Source: Tribonema minus (taxonomy: Eukaryota > Sar > Xanthophyceae > Tribonematales > Tribonemataceae). From it: DNA of 64,000 nt. The translations under genes were made by a program, and so were the position numbers. The stretch spans positions 806,001 to 870,000 of the forward strand of contig JAFCMP010000068.1 of assembly GCA_017506865.1 (NCBI GenBank), given 5' to 3'. This document shows, piece after piece, positions 24,332 through 36,811 of the stretch. The stretch's first letter is position 1. Each line of letters starts with the position of its first letter. Under the pieces are notes generated by a model that worked only from the letters and a program-made list of their open reading frames with translations, was not told the origin of the DNA and searched no databases.

Positions 24332-24765
24332 GTGCCTTCATGTCATGGGTTGCTTACCCTGCAACTGCCAAGTGCACATGTGTAGCAAACCCAGTCTCAT
24401 GGAGCCACACGCTGCAGTCTTTGTAATCGTACTGCGAGATGTGTTGCCCAGCATAAACGCCACGGAAAGTGCTGCGCTGAACCTGCAATGCAGTATTGAA
24501 TGCATTGCCTGATGTTGTGTCAAGTTTGACTGATCTGGTGTCGATATAGACCCAGTCAATCACATCATCATCATTTTTCTAATGGAGCCATCTACTGTAC
24601 TTTATGGCCTCATCCTCTTCATGATGGCATTGTACTGCGCTGTGGGTTGCGCCCATGACGCAATTCCATGGACAGGGCTGCACTATATGTCGCTACAAAT
24701 GCTTTCGACAACTGTGTCGTTTCCTTGCTGCACTGATGTCGAAATACATCTTGTCGCATTCACAG

Positions 24766-27700
24766 ACAATGGTGGAGCCATCGTCTCCGGCATCAGTTCG
24801 TCTTCCTGCAGTTTTTGCTTTTTCAGTGGTAATAGGGCCACCGCAGGTGCGCAATGTAAGTTTGTACAGCAAGTATGGCGACACTTTTGGCAACGCCATG
24901 CGCTAACACTTCTTAAACCATTGTACATACTACTAAGCATTGGCCCCCCTGCGTACAACACCCCTCGCGACGCTGAAGCACAGCTTCGTTCCAATTTTAT
25001 CCTCAATCATTATGCAGCAAAGGCGTGTTGACCCGTGCTTACAATATTCCTGTTTCACGCGCGCTGCATTCATACACAATTCCACCAAGCTATGAATACC
25101 ACACGCTTGCTGGCAGTGCGCACAGGCTGCACTTCCACCCGTATAAGTTCCTGAAGGTTTGACATCTCTTGCGTGCGCTTGTGAACTGCAGATGGAGGGG
25201 CGATCTATGCGCATAGTGGCAAGGTTGCATACCACTCGAGCGTCTTCAATCTCAATTCCGCAACCCACTTTGGCGGGTGCATTGCAATGGGCGAAGGAGC
25301 GCATCTGACCTGCACGGCGTGCAATTTCACACAACACAAAGGTGACAGACACTTTGATACACCGTCAATGCAGTCTACATGTGGTTATGCTAGGCTTGCG
25401 CACTCAGAGCTTTGGGCCATGAACACATTGATCGGAACTCTGCTGTGACAGTGCTTCACGACTCTATTGTTACCTTTGTGGCTGTTGCATTATTGTTTGC
25501 ACCGTGCAGCAATCAAAGGAGGGACCGTGTATGCGCCCTCTCCGCGATCAACACTATGGCTATCCGCGGTCATCATTCGAGAATCTGTCAGTTCAGAGGA
25601 CGGCGCAGTGTCTGCAGGGAGCGTAACTGTCATCAGCTCATCGTATTTTCTAAACAATACAGGTATGTGACCATGTGGTGTCAGGTTGTACCACTTGAAA
25701 CATGGCAACAACACAATGTCATGTTGTTGCGATGCTTGCATTCGTCACGTTGTGCTACTGTGTCTATCGCTAACACATGCTGACATGCTGTTTGTTGCCT
25801 GCACCGCTTGATTGCAGGTTTGAAAGGTGGGGGGCTGTATCTGCCCACCGAAGCACGAGTTGTGGTGCTGGAAACATCATTTTCAGCCAACGATGCCACG
25901 ACAACTGGAGGCGCCGTGTATGTAGACACAGGCGTGAATGCCACGTTCCGCAACTGCACCTTTGAGAACAACACCAGTCCCGTAGGTGGCGCAGTGTCAC
26001 TAGCTACATTAGACTCGACCCACAACGTTACGATATCGGGCTCCACCTTCACCAACAACAGTGCCTCCGTGGGCGCTGGTGGAGCCATCATACAGCAGGG
26101 CATCAGTTTGAGTGTGCGTGTAGACAGCACCAACACATTTATTGACAACGCTGCACAGTGCTGCTACGCCGGCTGGAACGAGACTCAGGGTGGCGACTCC
26201 TGTGTTGACACGTCCTACGGATACAGCACAGGCTGGTAAGTTGTTGAAGCATCTGTGTGCTCCGTGCCTCACCTCCGCATCATTTGCAGCGGATGCTGTC
26301 CATGCCTACATTCCTCGACACTTAACTCTGTTTGCTGCCCCCTCTATCCACCGCAGGTCATGCTGCAGTGCCGCTCAGTATCTGAGCGCAGACATTGCCG
26401 AACCTGCTTGCGTGTATTGCAACGCCGATGAGCTCCAGTGCGCCATCATTGGTATCACCGTTCAAACGCTGCCCCTAGCTGCTGGGTGCTGGAGAGAGAC
26501 GTTCAGCGAGGAGGTCATCAGGGAGTGCTGGAACGCCGGTGCTTGCAGTGGCGGATCAGCTGATGGTGGCACGTCCACAGACCTGTACTGCCATCCGGGC
26601 TATGAAGGGCCATGTGAGTACACTGCCAGTGCTACACTACATCCAGTGCCATTGCAAATTAATAGTGCGTCAAATCCACTCTGCACTCATTGACTTGTTA
26701 TGTACAGCTTTTGCGGGCGGCGTGATGCACGAGCGAGCACCTCATACAATCAGTGCGGGTTGATGCAATGGATGTGAGCAGCGTCAGAGGACGCTGTGGA
26801 CGCAGCACATGCCAAAGCACGCATCGGGTGCTGCGTGCACCAGCAGCATATGTCACGACAGCAGCCGCAATTGCAGCGCAAGCCAGCACACCCTCCAACC
26901 GTGGCCTTGCATACACACAACCCAAAGGTCGTCGTGTTATGAGTATGAGTGGCCTCTTTATGAGCGCTGCGCAGCGCACCACTGTTTGTCATGATATTAT
27001 ATGCCAACTTAAATTATAGCTGTACAGAGTGGCTTTTTGGATTCTTGTATACGAAGTACTTACATCTGTGCGTGCCATGCTGTTGCTGCTTCAGATTGTG
27101 CAGTATGCAGCGACGGCTATGCAAGTTTGCCCGGCTACCGCTGCGTGGAGTGTACTCCCAAAGCCACCGCGACTACCTTCACTATCCTGGCAATCTCCAT
27201 AGTGGCCATCTTGTGCATTGTGTGGATGCTACTATCAGCAGCGACCGGAGTGGGGGACGGAGTGGGGAGCGCACAGGCGGTTGGGTCTGCTGGCGCTGCT
27301 TTGAAGGTCACACGCATTGCGCTGCTGCTTATGCAGCGGTTGCGAATTCCAATCGTCGTCCTGCAAGTGCTCACGCAGTACGTCAGCATCACCGGCATCA
27401 GCCTGCCCCTGCAGTACCTCCGCTTTCTGCGCGCAATAGACTTCCTGTCCCTCGACCTGCGGTGGCTCACGTCGCCGGGGTGCGCAGTTCACTTGGACTT
27501 CTACGGCAGGTTGCTGTTGACCACACTGGCGCCTCTGGTGGCCACTGCGCTCATTTTCCTGCCTCGTCTATACGTTTGGACCATGTCCCGGCGGGGGCGC
27601 ACTTGCCCCAAACTGCGACAGTTGATCGCCAAGGACGTCAACGTCTTCTTAGTGTTCACCTTCCTTATCTTCTCGGGCGTGTCACTCAGGGTCTTTGAGA

Positions 27701-28386
27701 CTTTTGGGTGCGACGGCAGCCTCAGCCGAAGCTACCTTCGAGCAGACTACTCGCTGGAGTGCGGCACCAGCCGGCACACGGCATTTTCGGTGTATGCTGG
27801 CGTCATGGTCCTAGTGTACCCAGTTGGGATCCCCCTCCTGTACGCCGCAGTTCTTCGCCACAGCGCTGTCACACACCGTGCCGGTGGCCAGGCGTCACGT
27901 TACGCGACAGCAGCGTCGTTTCTGTGGCGGCCTTACAGGGGCCGCGCATACTACTGGGAATGCGCCGAGTGCTTCCGGCGCTTGATACTCGCCGGCTTTC
28001 TGGTTTTCATTTTGCCTGGTACCGCTGGGCAGAGCGCTGTGGCATGTGTGTTTGCGGTGTTCACCGGCATGGTGTATGAGCAGATACGGCCGCATCAGGA
28101 ACCGATGGACAAGTGGCTGTATACGCTGGGGTACGGAATCATCTTTGCAAGCATGTTTACTTCATTGCTGATGCAGGCGAATTACATAGACGGGTCTAGT
28201 GAGCAAGCAATCGGCCGCCTGCTCATTGCCCTGAATGTGCTGCTGTTGGCCATGGCTCTCACCCAGATGGCTTTGGTATACCGTAGTGTCAGAGACGCAG
28301 ACCGTCCCATAAGGCAGAATTCCTTTTTTGGCCTGAGCCATGCCGCATCAAGCCCTAAGGCTGCTGCCGCACAATCGTTCTCATAA
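24766..28386 (+). CDS. Beta-helix repeat protein with C-terminal multi-pass membrane domain (3' part of gene)
   Basis: Exons fitting splice sites and phase are 24766-24846, 25192-25341, 25510-25662, 25818-26235, 26357-26613 and 27095-28386 (stop TAA). The first four encode parallel beta-helix coils with GGAI/GGAV and FxxN motifs and many N-glycosylation sites (NAT, NNTS). The fifth is Cys-rich and joins to the sixth as GYEGPYCAVCSDGY, then RCVECTP, a GCC2/GCC3-like ephrin-receptor-type module. The last exon carries about eight hydrophobic helices (near 27165, 27346, 27508, 27640, 27784, 27979, 28111 and 28219) and a short polar tail. Large beta-helix/multi-TM proteins of this layout are known in algae and oomycetes; their function is unknown, and a cell-surface role is inferred. 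The 5' end is not defined; the coil exons upstream to 4310 probably belong to it. Confidence 0.8.
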
Positions 28387-28467
28387 TTATCGCAGTTTAC
28401 CTGAGCCATGCCGCATCAAGCCCTAAGGCTGCTGCCGCACCATCGTTCTCATAATTATCGCAGTTTG
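28332..28467 (+). repeat. 68-bp tandem duplication across the stop codon
   Basis: The last codons, the TAA stop and about 12 nt of 3' UTR of the beta-helix gene are repeated immediately, with about one base difference. The first copy ends the protein, so the second lies in the 3' UTR. Confidence 0.85.
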
Positions 28468-28736
28468 TTTACGAAGTTTGAGGTGCGTGCCACCGCTGCT
28501 GTGCTGTTTCACATGTTTGCAAGCATGATGCTTTGACTGGTGCCGCGTTCACAGCGAATCGCTTGCAACGAACATGGCTGCAGATGCAGCGCCGGCAGGG
28601 GGGGTGGCAGTTTCCCGCTAAGCACTGCTGTAGCGACAATTGCTCTTGAAACTGCCATACCACAACCCAAGGCATGTCTGCCCAGCCTCGATGACTTTTG
28701 TGGAGTTGTCCACACGTTTGATGTGGGCGTACATGT

Positions 28737-29350
28737 GATGTTTGCTGCGCACTACTAACGCCGCAGTTTGACATGCTGTGCCAAGATGCAGCAAGGCACT
28801 TTGTGGTGCTCATGCGCATGCTGTCTGCATGCATCAGGACGCTTTCCAATTTTCCATGTCACTGTCATCAAAGGGGTGCTTTGTAAACTCACTCTAGCCG
28901 CTGTTAGCAACATGCATGGTTGCAGTAAGCTGCAGTAGGCATCATGGCATTGTGCCTGCTGCGAGGCATGTCGCGCTGGCATACTTTAGGATTGAGACAT
29001 CCGACGCTGACAGACTTCAAGAAATATCAATGACGCCCATGTCCACCATGCCGTGATGTTTGTTGCACACCATTGATGCCACAGTTTGCCATGCTGTGCC
29101 AACATGCAGCTACAGCACTTGGTAGTGGGCATATGCATGCTGTCTACATGCACGAGGACGCTTCTAACTAAAATGTCACCAATGGGTGCTTTGCAACTCA
29201 CTCGCACCTCTGTTGCCGCCATGCATGGGTTTCGGCAAGCTGCGGTGGGCATCATATGGCATTGTGCCCGCTGCGAGGCGTGTCATACTGGCATACTGTA
29301 GGGTTAAGGCATTTGACGCTAACAATTTTTATGAAATAGTATGGTGCCCG
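28737..29350 (+). repeat. About 317-bp tandem duplication
   Basis: Copies start at 28737 and 29054. They share 'catgctgtgcca', 'gcatgctgtct', 'gggtgctttg' and 'ggcattgtgcc' in the same order, and are roughly 75-80% alike by eye. Confidence 0.7.
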
Positions 29351-29616
29351 TGTCCATCATGCTGACCAGAGGCAGGCTCACCAAACCCACCATTCTGATC
29401 ACATCTGACCATACTCACCATGGTGACTATGGCGGTCGACCATCCCTACTAGAAATTATGTCAGATATGCTGACGTCATGCGGACAAGCCAAGCTGACCA
29501 AGCTCGCTATGCTGCCCGTGGCGACCACGCCGACCAGATTTACCTATTTTGACCTTCAGGCATGCCTGCAGACATATGTGCATGGGTTGGGCGTGTGTAG
29601 GTGATACATGTTGCAA

Positions 29617-29716
29617 TTTTTGACAAGAGACAGGGTACAAGAAGTTGTGTTGTTGAAGGACGACAATCTTTGACAAGAGACAGGGTACAAGAAGTTGTGT
29701 TGTTGAAGGACGACAC
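29617..29716 (+). repeat. 50-bp tandem repeat, two near-identical copies
   Basis: The unit contains 'tgacaagagacagggtacaa' and 'gaagttgtgttgttgaagga', with a period of exactly 50 nt. Confidence 0.85.
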
Positions 29717-30024
29717 GGGGGCTTCGTCATGACTAGGAGATGACTCTTGGGTGGCATGCTCAGTAAGCTTGGACACCTTTTTGATGTGACAGCTTGTGTA
29801 ATAGCCTCTGCATTATGATAATCACTAGTATACTAATGTGAACCACCACCACTTAATAAGGACTTTCTGTCTCACGGTCTGAATATGTTCCAGCATGGCT
29901 CTGCTATGAGCCATAAGCCTGCTGTGTCAGCATGACCTGGCCAAGGACTGGCGTGCTGCCTCATGGCCTATTTGCTGGAATGCACTGGCTTAAGCGCATA
30001 AACCCGGCAGGTGCAGAGCACTGA

Positions 30025-30105
30025 CACAGCATGATGATGCAGCGGACGCACAGCCGTTGCGGGCATGCACAGCATGATGCAGCGGACGCAGCCGTTGCGG
30101 GCATG
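30025..30105 (+). repeat. Short tandem repeat, two copies of about 40 bp
   Basis: 'cacagcatgatg' through 'ccgttgcgggcatg' occurs twice. The copies differ by small deletions of 3 and 2 nt. Confidence 0.8.
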
Positions 30106-31306
30106 CAGTGGCATTGGCCTGTAGGATAAACCCTGCATATAACGTGGTGCCCGCGCTGCGGCGCGCAGCAATGGCGGCACCAAGTAGCGGGCTTGCAGAC
30201 ATGACGTGCAGGCAGCGAGCGGCAGGGCCACATGGCATGCTATAGAAACGCGCTGCCGTGCAGCAACGCTGCGCGTAATGCAACAACACTCTTTTAAGAT
30301 TTGGTTCAGCAGCGGCAGGTGCAAGTGCGGCGCCGGCAGCTACAGCAGCCATTACCGCGGGCAGCGACTGCGGCAGCAGGTGTTCAAGGAGCGCGTGCCA
30401 CAGCGTACAAACATTGTGCGCGCTCGGTCTGCACGTGATGTGGGCTGCACGAAGGGCTATGCATGCGCCTGAGTGCGGGGTTCGGCAGCAGCGAGCAAGA
30501 CGGCGGCCCGAGCAGCAGCTGAGGCTTGATGAGGGGCACGAGGCATCCCACCAGACATGGACTGGGGCTGCAGGCGCTGTACTCATGCTTGACATTTGCA
30601 GGCTTTGCTGCGCAGTGGTCGAGTGCTGGGACAAGCCAAGCAATTGGGCTTGTACCGCATTCCGTTCGACCTTGCAAAGTGCCTCACTCAGAACACCAGT
30701 ATGCACCCCCCCCCCCCTCCCACTTGCCATGCGAATGACTTTGTGAAGTATGCTTGCAATGTGTAATGTCTCCATATCGCAGAAACCTTGCGGTGGTCGC
30801 ACTGTGCGTGGCGCATGATTTACCGTACCATCAGCCCTAAGGCGTGCTGACACATATGCAGACACGCATTGGGACTACCCTCAAGCATGCATACGTTCAG
30901 GATGTGTAGCACTTTGCACACGAACTGCACATCATGGCAGGCTCCAAGCGTCACTGTGGCCAAAACAGGCTTGTAGCTGGCAGAAGTATGTAGCATTGCA
31001 ACCCTTTTATTGGCCGCACTGCGGAATGTAGCATGGCTAGACCAGAACGCCCCTCGCTGACACATGTTTGTCATGTATGCAGGAACAAGCACTCTGCAGC
31101 TGCTGACGCTGCAAATGGGCTTGGTGGGTGTACACAAAAACAGAGGCAAGGGCACAACCCGCAAAGCATTGCTCGAGTGATTAAAGACACGCCAACTTCC
31201 ACAAAAAGCAGTGCATTGTAGGTAAGGTGTACGCACAAACTGCTTACTGTGATGTCGCCGTGCCTGCCTGTGCGGTTGACTTGCCCACAGCAGTGCAATG
31301 TGTGCC

Positions 31307-34300
31307 TCAGAGAAAATAAGGCACAATGGCTTGTCGCTCCTGGCCTTTGTACGAGCTCTCTGCGACCTCGTTGAATATCTTGAACTCGCGATTCAAGTTC
31401 CCATCCAACGCCAGTATGGCTGCGATGTTGCCGCAGCGGTAACAGTAGTTGGGCGCGCTCCATACCTGCGGGGCATAAGCATCATACATGTAATCAGCGG
31501 GCATGCCTGCCATCGTAATCCATTCTTCGTTATACAACGGTCAACGCAAAACACATGTCCTGGGGTTGAACTGTGCATGACTTCATGAAGCACACTCAGC
31601 GTTCTTCACACTCAGCGTTCTTCATATGTTCACGAGCACTTGTTCCCGGGTACGTAGTACTCAGTCTCCCTAAGATCAAATGACGGCACCCGCGACTTTC
31701 ACTTTTTACCTACTGCACGCACGAGTGATATGAAAGCTGTTATCAGGTCGGTCTGCTATAAAATTCTTATGACGCGGTCGGCATCAAACGCCGTGCTGTA
31801 GCCACGGCGCTGTCCGAGAGAGGTGCACAAGAACCCTACATAGCCTGTGAGAACAAAGTGCAAACTGCATCACGCTGTCGGTCGGCAAGCTTACAAGCTG
31901 CAGCAGCGCTGATGGTCAGTTTGCGTTATGATGCTGCCTCCCTTGGCTGATGCAGCGCTGCAGCCGCTATCGTGGAGAGACTATGGCGCTGCTCATGAGT
32001 CTCCAAGAAAATTGGTGAGTGCCGGAAAAAAAAACGCCCGCTTTCACAAGAACAGGGGGTTGCGTTGTATTGCTGCACGCGCAACCGCTTCCGTCTGGCA
32101 AGCCATGCAGCAAGCAGTGAATCTCCCTGCTGCACCATTACGTGTCTCATCTCGGCGTGTGTCAGGCGCAGTCTGTGCAAAGTGGCTGCGCGCGCGCTAG
32201 TGACGAGGGGGGGATGAGGGGGCATGTTGGCCAACTTTCGGGAAGTCCCCCCGGGGCGGATCGCGCTGGTTGGCCAACGTTTTGCGCGGCAATCACGCTT
32301 GCGTGTATGATGGTAGATGACGGCAGGTGCTGCTTTTTGTGCATTTTGCCTTGGGGATATCCCCCAAACTTCAAAATCACTTTGGCGACGAACACCATTG
32401 GCTGGACGGTCAAGTTTTTGAAGTACAGCGCGAGGGGGGGATGTAATCGGCAGGTGCTTTTCACCATGCACTTTCCAATGTCCATATGCATAGTCGAATG
32501 AAATGGCTGCTTTACAATATTCAGCATACAACACATCGGTGAATTAATTAGTTCCAAAGTATTTTCACCAGATGACTAATGAAGTTCCCTGCTGCACCAT
32601 GGCCGTCAGGAGTCTCCTCTGAGACATCTGAGTGCAGATCTGGTTATCAGGCGCAGTATATGTGAGACCATGTCTGCGTGCGATGGGAGATGCCCCCCCC
32701 CCCCCCCCCCCCCGCCCTACAAACCTAGTAGGCAAGCCCTGGCACAGCACATCTGACTTCAGGGCGGCTAACCTTTTGAGCGGTCAAGCACGCATTCATT
32801 TGAAATCTGTGTTTGTGGATAAGAGCAGGTGCTGCTGTTGTAGAAGCCATGGAAATGCGCGAAGCGAGATGTTTATTTAGTCTTTGCTATATTTGACCCT
32901 TTGTAACTACAGCAATATATGCTAAAAAAATCTGAAAAAGAATCACTTAAAAAATATTTTTATAAAATAAATAAATAATAAGTTTTTAAAATCGCGAAAG
33001 AAAAACCAAAAACGCTTGCATTTATAAATAGAAGATGGATATTAAGTACCAGTGTAGATTCAAAAACAGTGGTCAAAAAATCAAATAAAATTCAAAAAAA
33101 CCTTTAGAAAATCGAGCTTTGAAAAAACAAGTACAAAAAAAACTGGGTGGTCACTTGATAGATTTAGAGCGAAAGCACCGCCGCTTTACCTTTTAAGTTA
33201 CCTCTCCATTATTGTAGTTCTAAGAGCTTTTTGTTCTATGTGTTGTAGAAAACCTAAAGATAAATAATGTACATTTTTGCTTGGCTTACTAATATGTTTT
33301 AAAGTTAAAATCTCATTTTTGTTTTACCCAGGACTCTACCTACTCGCAGTGAGTCCTCTCCCGCAATATAAAAAAATGTGACAGCAGATACTTCAAAAGA
33401 AGAGAATGTAAGGCTGCAGCGAGCTGAAAGCCCTCGTGCGCAACTAAGTTCCCACGACAAATATCCTGACGCAGGGGCGCAGCACCATGGCCAGCACATA
33501 GCTGCCACCCTCTTACATCTCAGCCACACCGCGGCACAGCTTGCGTGCACTATACTGCGGGACACAAACGACATGCAGCGCCGCGCCTCTTGACGCAGCA
33601 CCCCTTATAACAAGTCTCCCAAGTACCTCAATTTTTGCACGTCAAACAAGAATATCCAGTCATTTTCAGGGGGGTGCTCAGCTTGCACGCCGCGGCGCAA
33701 GACAGTCACGCACCGTGGCCAGCGCGTTCCCCGGGAAGTGGTACTTGTAGCCCTCCATGACGAGCTGGTGCGCGCGGCAGATGAGCTCGAGGCCGTTGAC
33801 GTGCCGGAACTCGTCCGCCACCTTGGCGCCAAAGAGGTACCCCGCGCCGCGCGGCGAGATCGCCCACGCGTCGCGGATGTCCTCCGGGTCGCTCCACATG
33901 AGGTCGCAGAAGGCGCCCTCGTGCGGTATTTCGCGTACTCTGCGCCGCGCAAAAGAGTACAGCAGAGCGGTCGGTTGTTTAGGCCTCTGTTGAGGCGCGC
34001 TCTGGTGGCGAAGGTGTGGTGTCGTGCAGTGAGGCGTCAGTGGTCCTGCCCCCTGCCTGCCGGAACGCTGAAGAGGGAAGCACAGTTGGTAATCTGCAAG
34101 TCGCGCCGCAGCAGCATACTGCATGCACCACAGTCTCACAGACGGCGGCCAGCACTGCTGTGCACGCGACAGTGCCCAGCAGCCGCACTGCACGCTTGAA
34201 CCTCAGGTGCTGACACGGTGAGCATGGCGGCGAGCTCTTCAGCCTTGGTGCTCAGCTGCAATGCAGGTGCTCATTGATTGGTGGCAATTAACACACTGCA

Positions 34301-36811
34301 GCATGAGCCGACTGTCATGTTGTGATGGTGGATGGCAGTCACGCTTGCAACATAAGGCATGTGCCGCATGGTGCTGCACGTCAATTCTTGCATATGGCAT
34401 CGCACAGTCAACAGGGCCCCTTCGCTCGGCATTCAAAGCCAGAAATTTTGCTGCACAACTGGGAAAAAACAGGTGAAGCGCTCTATGCATGCGCAGTCCA
34501 CAGGGTCTGCAATTGTCCCGTGATTGAGTACAGCAGAGATCTCAACTTGGCTGAGCTGAGCACTGACCTATCATTCATGCTGATCTGCGTCCTGTAGCGC
34601 ATCTTCATTTTGCGCCATTCCCACCTACTTCTATGCATACCGCTTTCAAGGCTTTGGGAGCCAGCTCAGGGTCACGCCACCAAACCGCTGTGACGCAATT
34701 AGCTCTGAAATCCACCCTTGAGTCTTTGCAGCACGCCTTACCAGATTTGGAGTTGAGGATAGCAACTAGGGTTAGGCACTTACTCGAACCCTACTAATGT
34801 ACCTGTCAATAGTCCGGATCTGGTCCAAGCAGCGTATCTCCGGGCTGAGCCCGCCGTGCACGCACAGCGCTCGCCCGTCGATGAGCGCTGCCAGGCTAAG
34901 GTGGTCAAACACGTTGGTGCAGTAGCGCCATGGGTTCGCGTTGCCGTACTTGCGCATGCACTCCTCATAGAAGCCGTATACCTGTGAGGTGTGTGCATGC
35001 GCACGCAGCATGTGAGTCCCTCTGTTGACGCAATGTGAAGCGTGCTGAAGACTATACCAGAGTGCAAGACGGCACTGCGAGTGAAGCATGTGTGTGTTTG
35101 TGCGACAAAATGCGTAGCGTCGGTGAGCCGTTCTCATGGTTGGATGCATCCAGTTTTGTGGTCGGGCATGTTCTGGGAAGCATCAGCAGTTGCGCAACTT
35201 TGGTTGCCAATAGTTACTCGTCCTCTGTACAAAAACTGCATTCTGGTTGCAACAAACATTGTAATTGGCACGGTGTGCTTATTGCCCATGAAAGTTCAAT
35301 GACCTCAACTTGCTCTCACAAGCACGCCATGATGACCGTACCTGGTAGTAAGCAGTTCGGACTACTTCAATTTCAGGAGCAACTGCCCATGGGCCCGCAT
35401 ACAAATGTGGCATCTCTAGTCACTGCACATAGTGACCTTCAAAGGCTACATGCATGCTGACGCTGATAACGCTCCTTGGCGCAAGTCACGCTGTGATAAG
35501 TCAATGCACCACACCACTGTAACTGCATACACGCACATACATACTGTAGCAGCGAGCCGCGGAGCGCTGCAGCACATCACGTCTCAGCGATATCCGCACC
35601 TGCGTGATCTGTCGTGACTCGTGGTTCCCTCGCAGCAGCGTTACCCTATCCGGCCATCGCGCCTTCAGGCACATCAGCAGCTCAAATGTCTCCACGCTGC
35701 ATCGCAGAGCCGGTGAACGATTGGCGACTGTGAGTTGACGGCAGCCAAACCAGTCCATCTCAGCGAGGTATTTCAGTTGCTTGCTGCCCCTGCAGTGGCA
35801 AAGACGTGTGCACCGATGCCACACCAGCGTGTCCAAGGCAGTCTTCTGCATCATTTGTTGACTTGCAGTGTCGAGTGTTGGTAGTGGCTGATTGAGGGAG
35901 GGACCTGCGCATTCGCGCACGCACAGCAGCGTGAGTACATTCAAAGTGACGTGCCACAGGTGCCACTCCGGTGCAGTCCGCCTGCGCACCAGTTTACACC
36001 TGTTGCAGCTGCAGTGAACGCACCAGGCCGCTTCCTGCTTTCCATGTATTGGCACGCTCCAACGGCAGGATCACCAGGAAGGCCGTAGCCTTGCGGGCTG
36101 CAGCGGTATGTGAGACTCAGCCTGTTGAGGTTTATTGGTGTGTGCCAAGGCATCCCACGTTATGCGACGGAGGTTGCTGACCTTCAAGTAGGCGCGAATT
36201 GGCATGAAACACAATACAGACTTCGTTGGGCGATAGACAACCCTGGTCTCCAAGTGTGAGGTTTCTCCTCGTGCATGTGTCTGCATCTCTGGTGCTTTGA
36301 TAAGCTGCACCACTCAGCAGCAAGAAAAGGCTCTATCAGAGGCGGCTACAACAACCATCAATGTGAAAGGCTCTGACGTTGAAACATGCACGTGCGTTGA
36401 ACATAACCGCAGCACCTCTGCCCTCAAAGGGCTTGTATAACCAGCCTCTCGGCGCAGCACAAAACAAACAGATTTGTACAAGGCTGAAAGACTGCAGAGC
36501 CAGCTGGCAAACCGCGTATACATTCAGGATTCGTAGCACAGCACTTGCCTGTTGTGCCCTCTGTCAACAAAATCTCCCATGAAGATGTAGCTAGTCCCAG
36601 GCAGCTCTCCGCCAGTTCGCAGTAGTTCCAGCAGGTCATAGAACTGCCCATGGATGTCGCCACACACTGTCACAGGGCTCGCCACTGGATGAACGGTATT
36701 TTCCTCGATCAACAATGAGACCACAGTGCGGCACAGGCTCTTCAGATCCCGTTCCGCCAGACAATCGCCTCGCCGCAGTGTTTCTATCCAGGCATCCAGG
36801 TCTCCCGCCAT
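31307..36811 (-). CDS. PPP6C: Serine/threonine protein phosphatase 6 catalytic subunit
   Basis: Five exons give a complete 307-aa protein: 36811-36549, 35696-35600, 34981-34803, 33939-33714 and 31465-31307. The PPP metallophosphatase motifs are all present: GDIHG (51-55), GDFVDRG (79-85), GNHE (111-114), HGGL (162-165) and RAH (235-237). The C-terminus is PYFL, whose last Leu is the methylation site in this family. PP6 rather than PP4 or PP2A is supported by [22 protein letters not shown] and length (animal PP6C has 305 aa; plant FyPP begins MDLDQWI, here GDLDAWI). PP6 dephosphorylates kinase-activated targets in cell-cycle and transport pathways with SAPS-type subunits. Intron 1 appears to use a GC donor (AG|GCAAGT). 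Codon phase is continuous across all four junctions. Confidence 0.95.
32693..32713 (+). repeat. C homopolymer, 21 nt
   Basis: An uninterrupted C run in the PP6 intron; on the transcribed strand of this gene it is a G run. Comparable runs lie at 22586, 60588, 61665 and 63192. Confidence 0.9.
32880..33310. other. AT-rich island of about 430 bp
   Basis: The sequence switches to long A and T runs (for example 'tttttataaaataaataaat') in otherwise GC-rich DNA, then switches back. No reading frame or RNA fold was recognised. Transfer from an organelle genome is one explanation, and A/T-rich transposon sequence is another. Confidence 0.5.

Larger units (their letters stand above)
28468..31306. other. 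Intergenic region with tandem repeats
   Basis: The region separates two convergent genes. It contains a 317-bp two-copy repeat (28737-29350), a 50-bp repeat (29617-29716) and an approximately 40-bp repeat (30025-30105). Long open frames on the - strand at 30.0-30.9 kb are Ala/Cys-rich and show no domain, so they are not called. Confidence 0.5.
31466..33713 (-). other. Last intron of the PP6 gene, 2.2 kb, with foreign-looking content
   Basis: It holds an AT-rich island (about 32880-33310), a 21-nt C run (32693-32713), and open frames at 31.9-32.5 kb that show no recognised domain. It is much longer than needed for splicing and probably grew by insertions. Confidence 0.6.

Noticed and set aside
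29990-30865. 291-codon open frame on the - strand
   Set aside because: Composition is Ala/Cys/His-rich, it runs through short tandem repeats, begins with a non-ATG codon and shows no domain.
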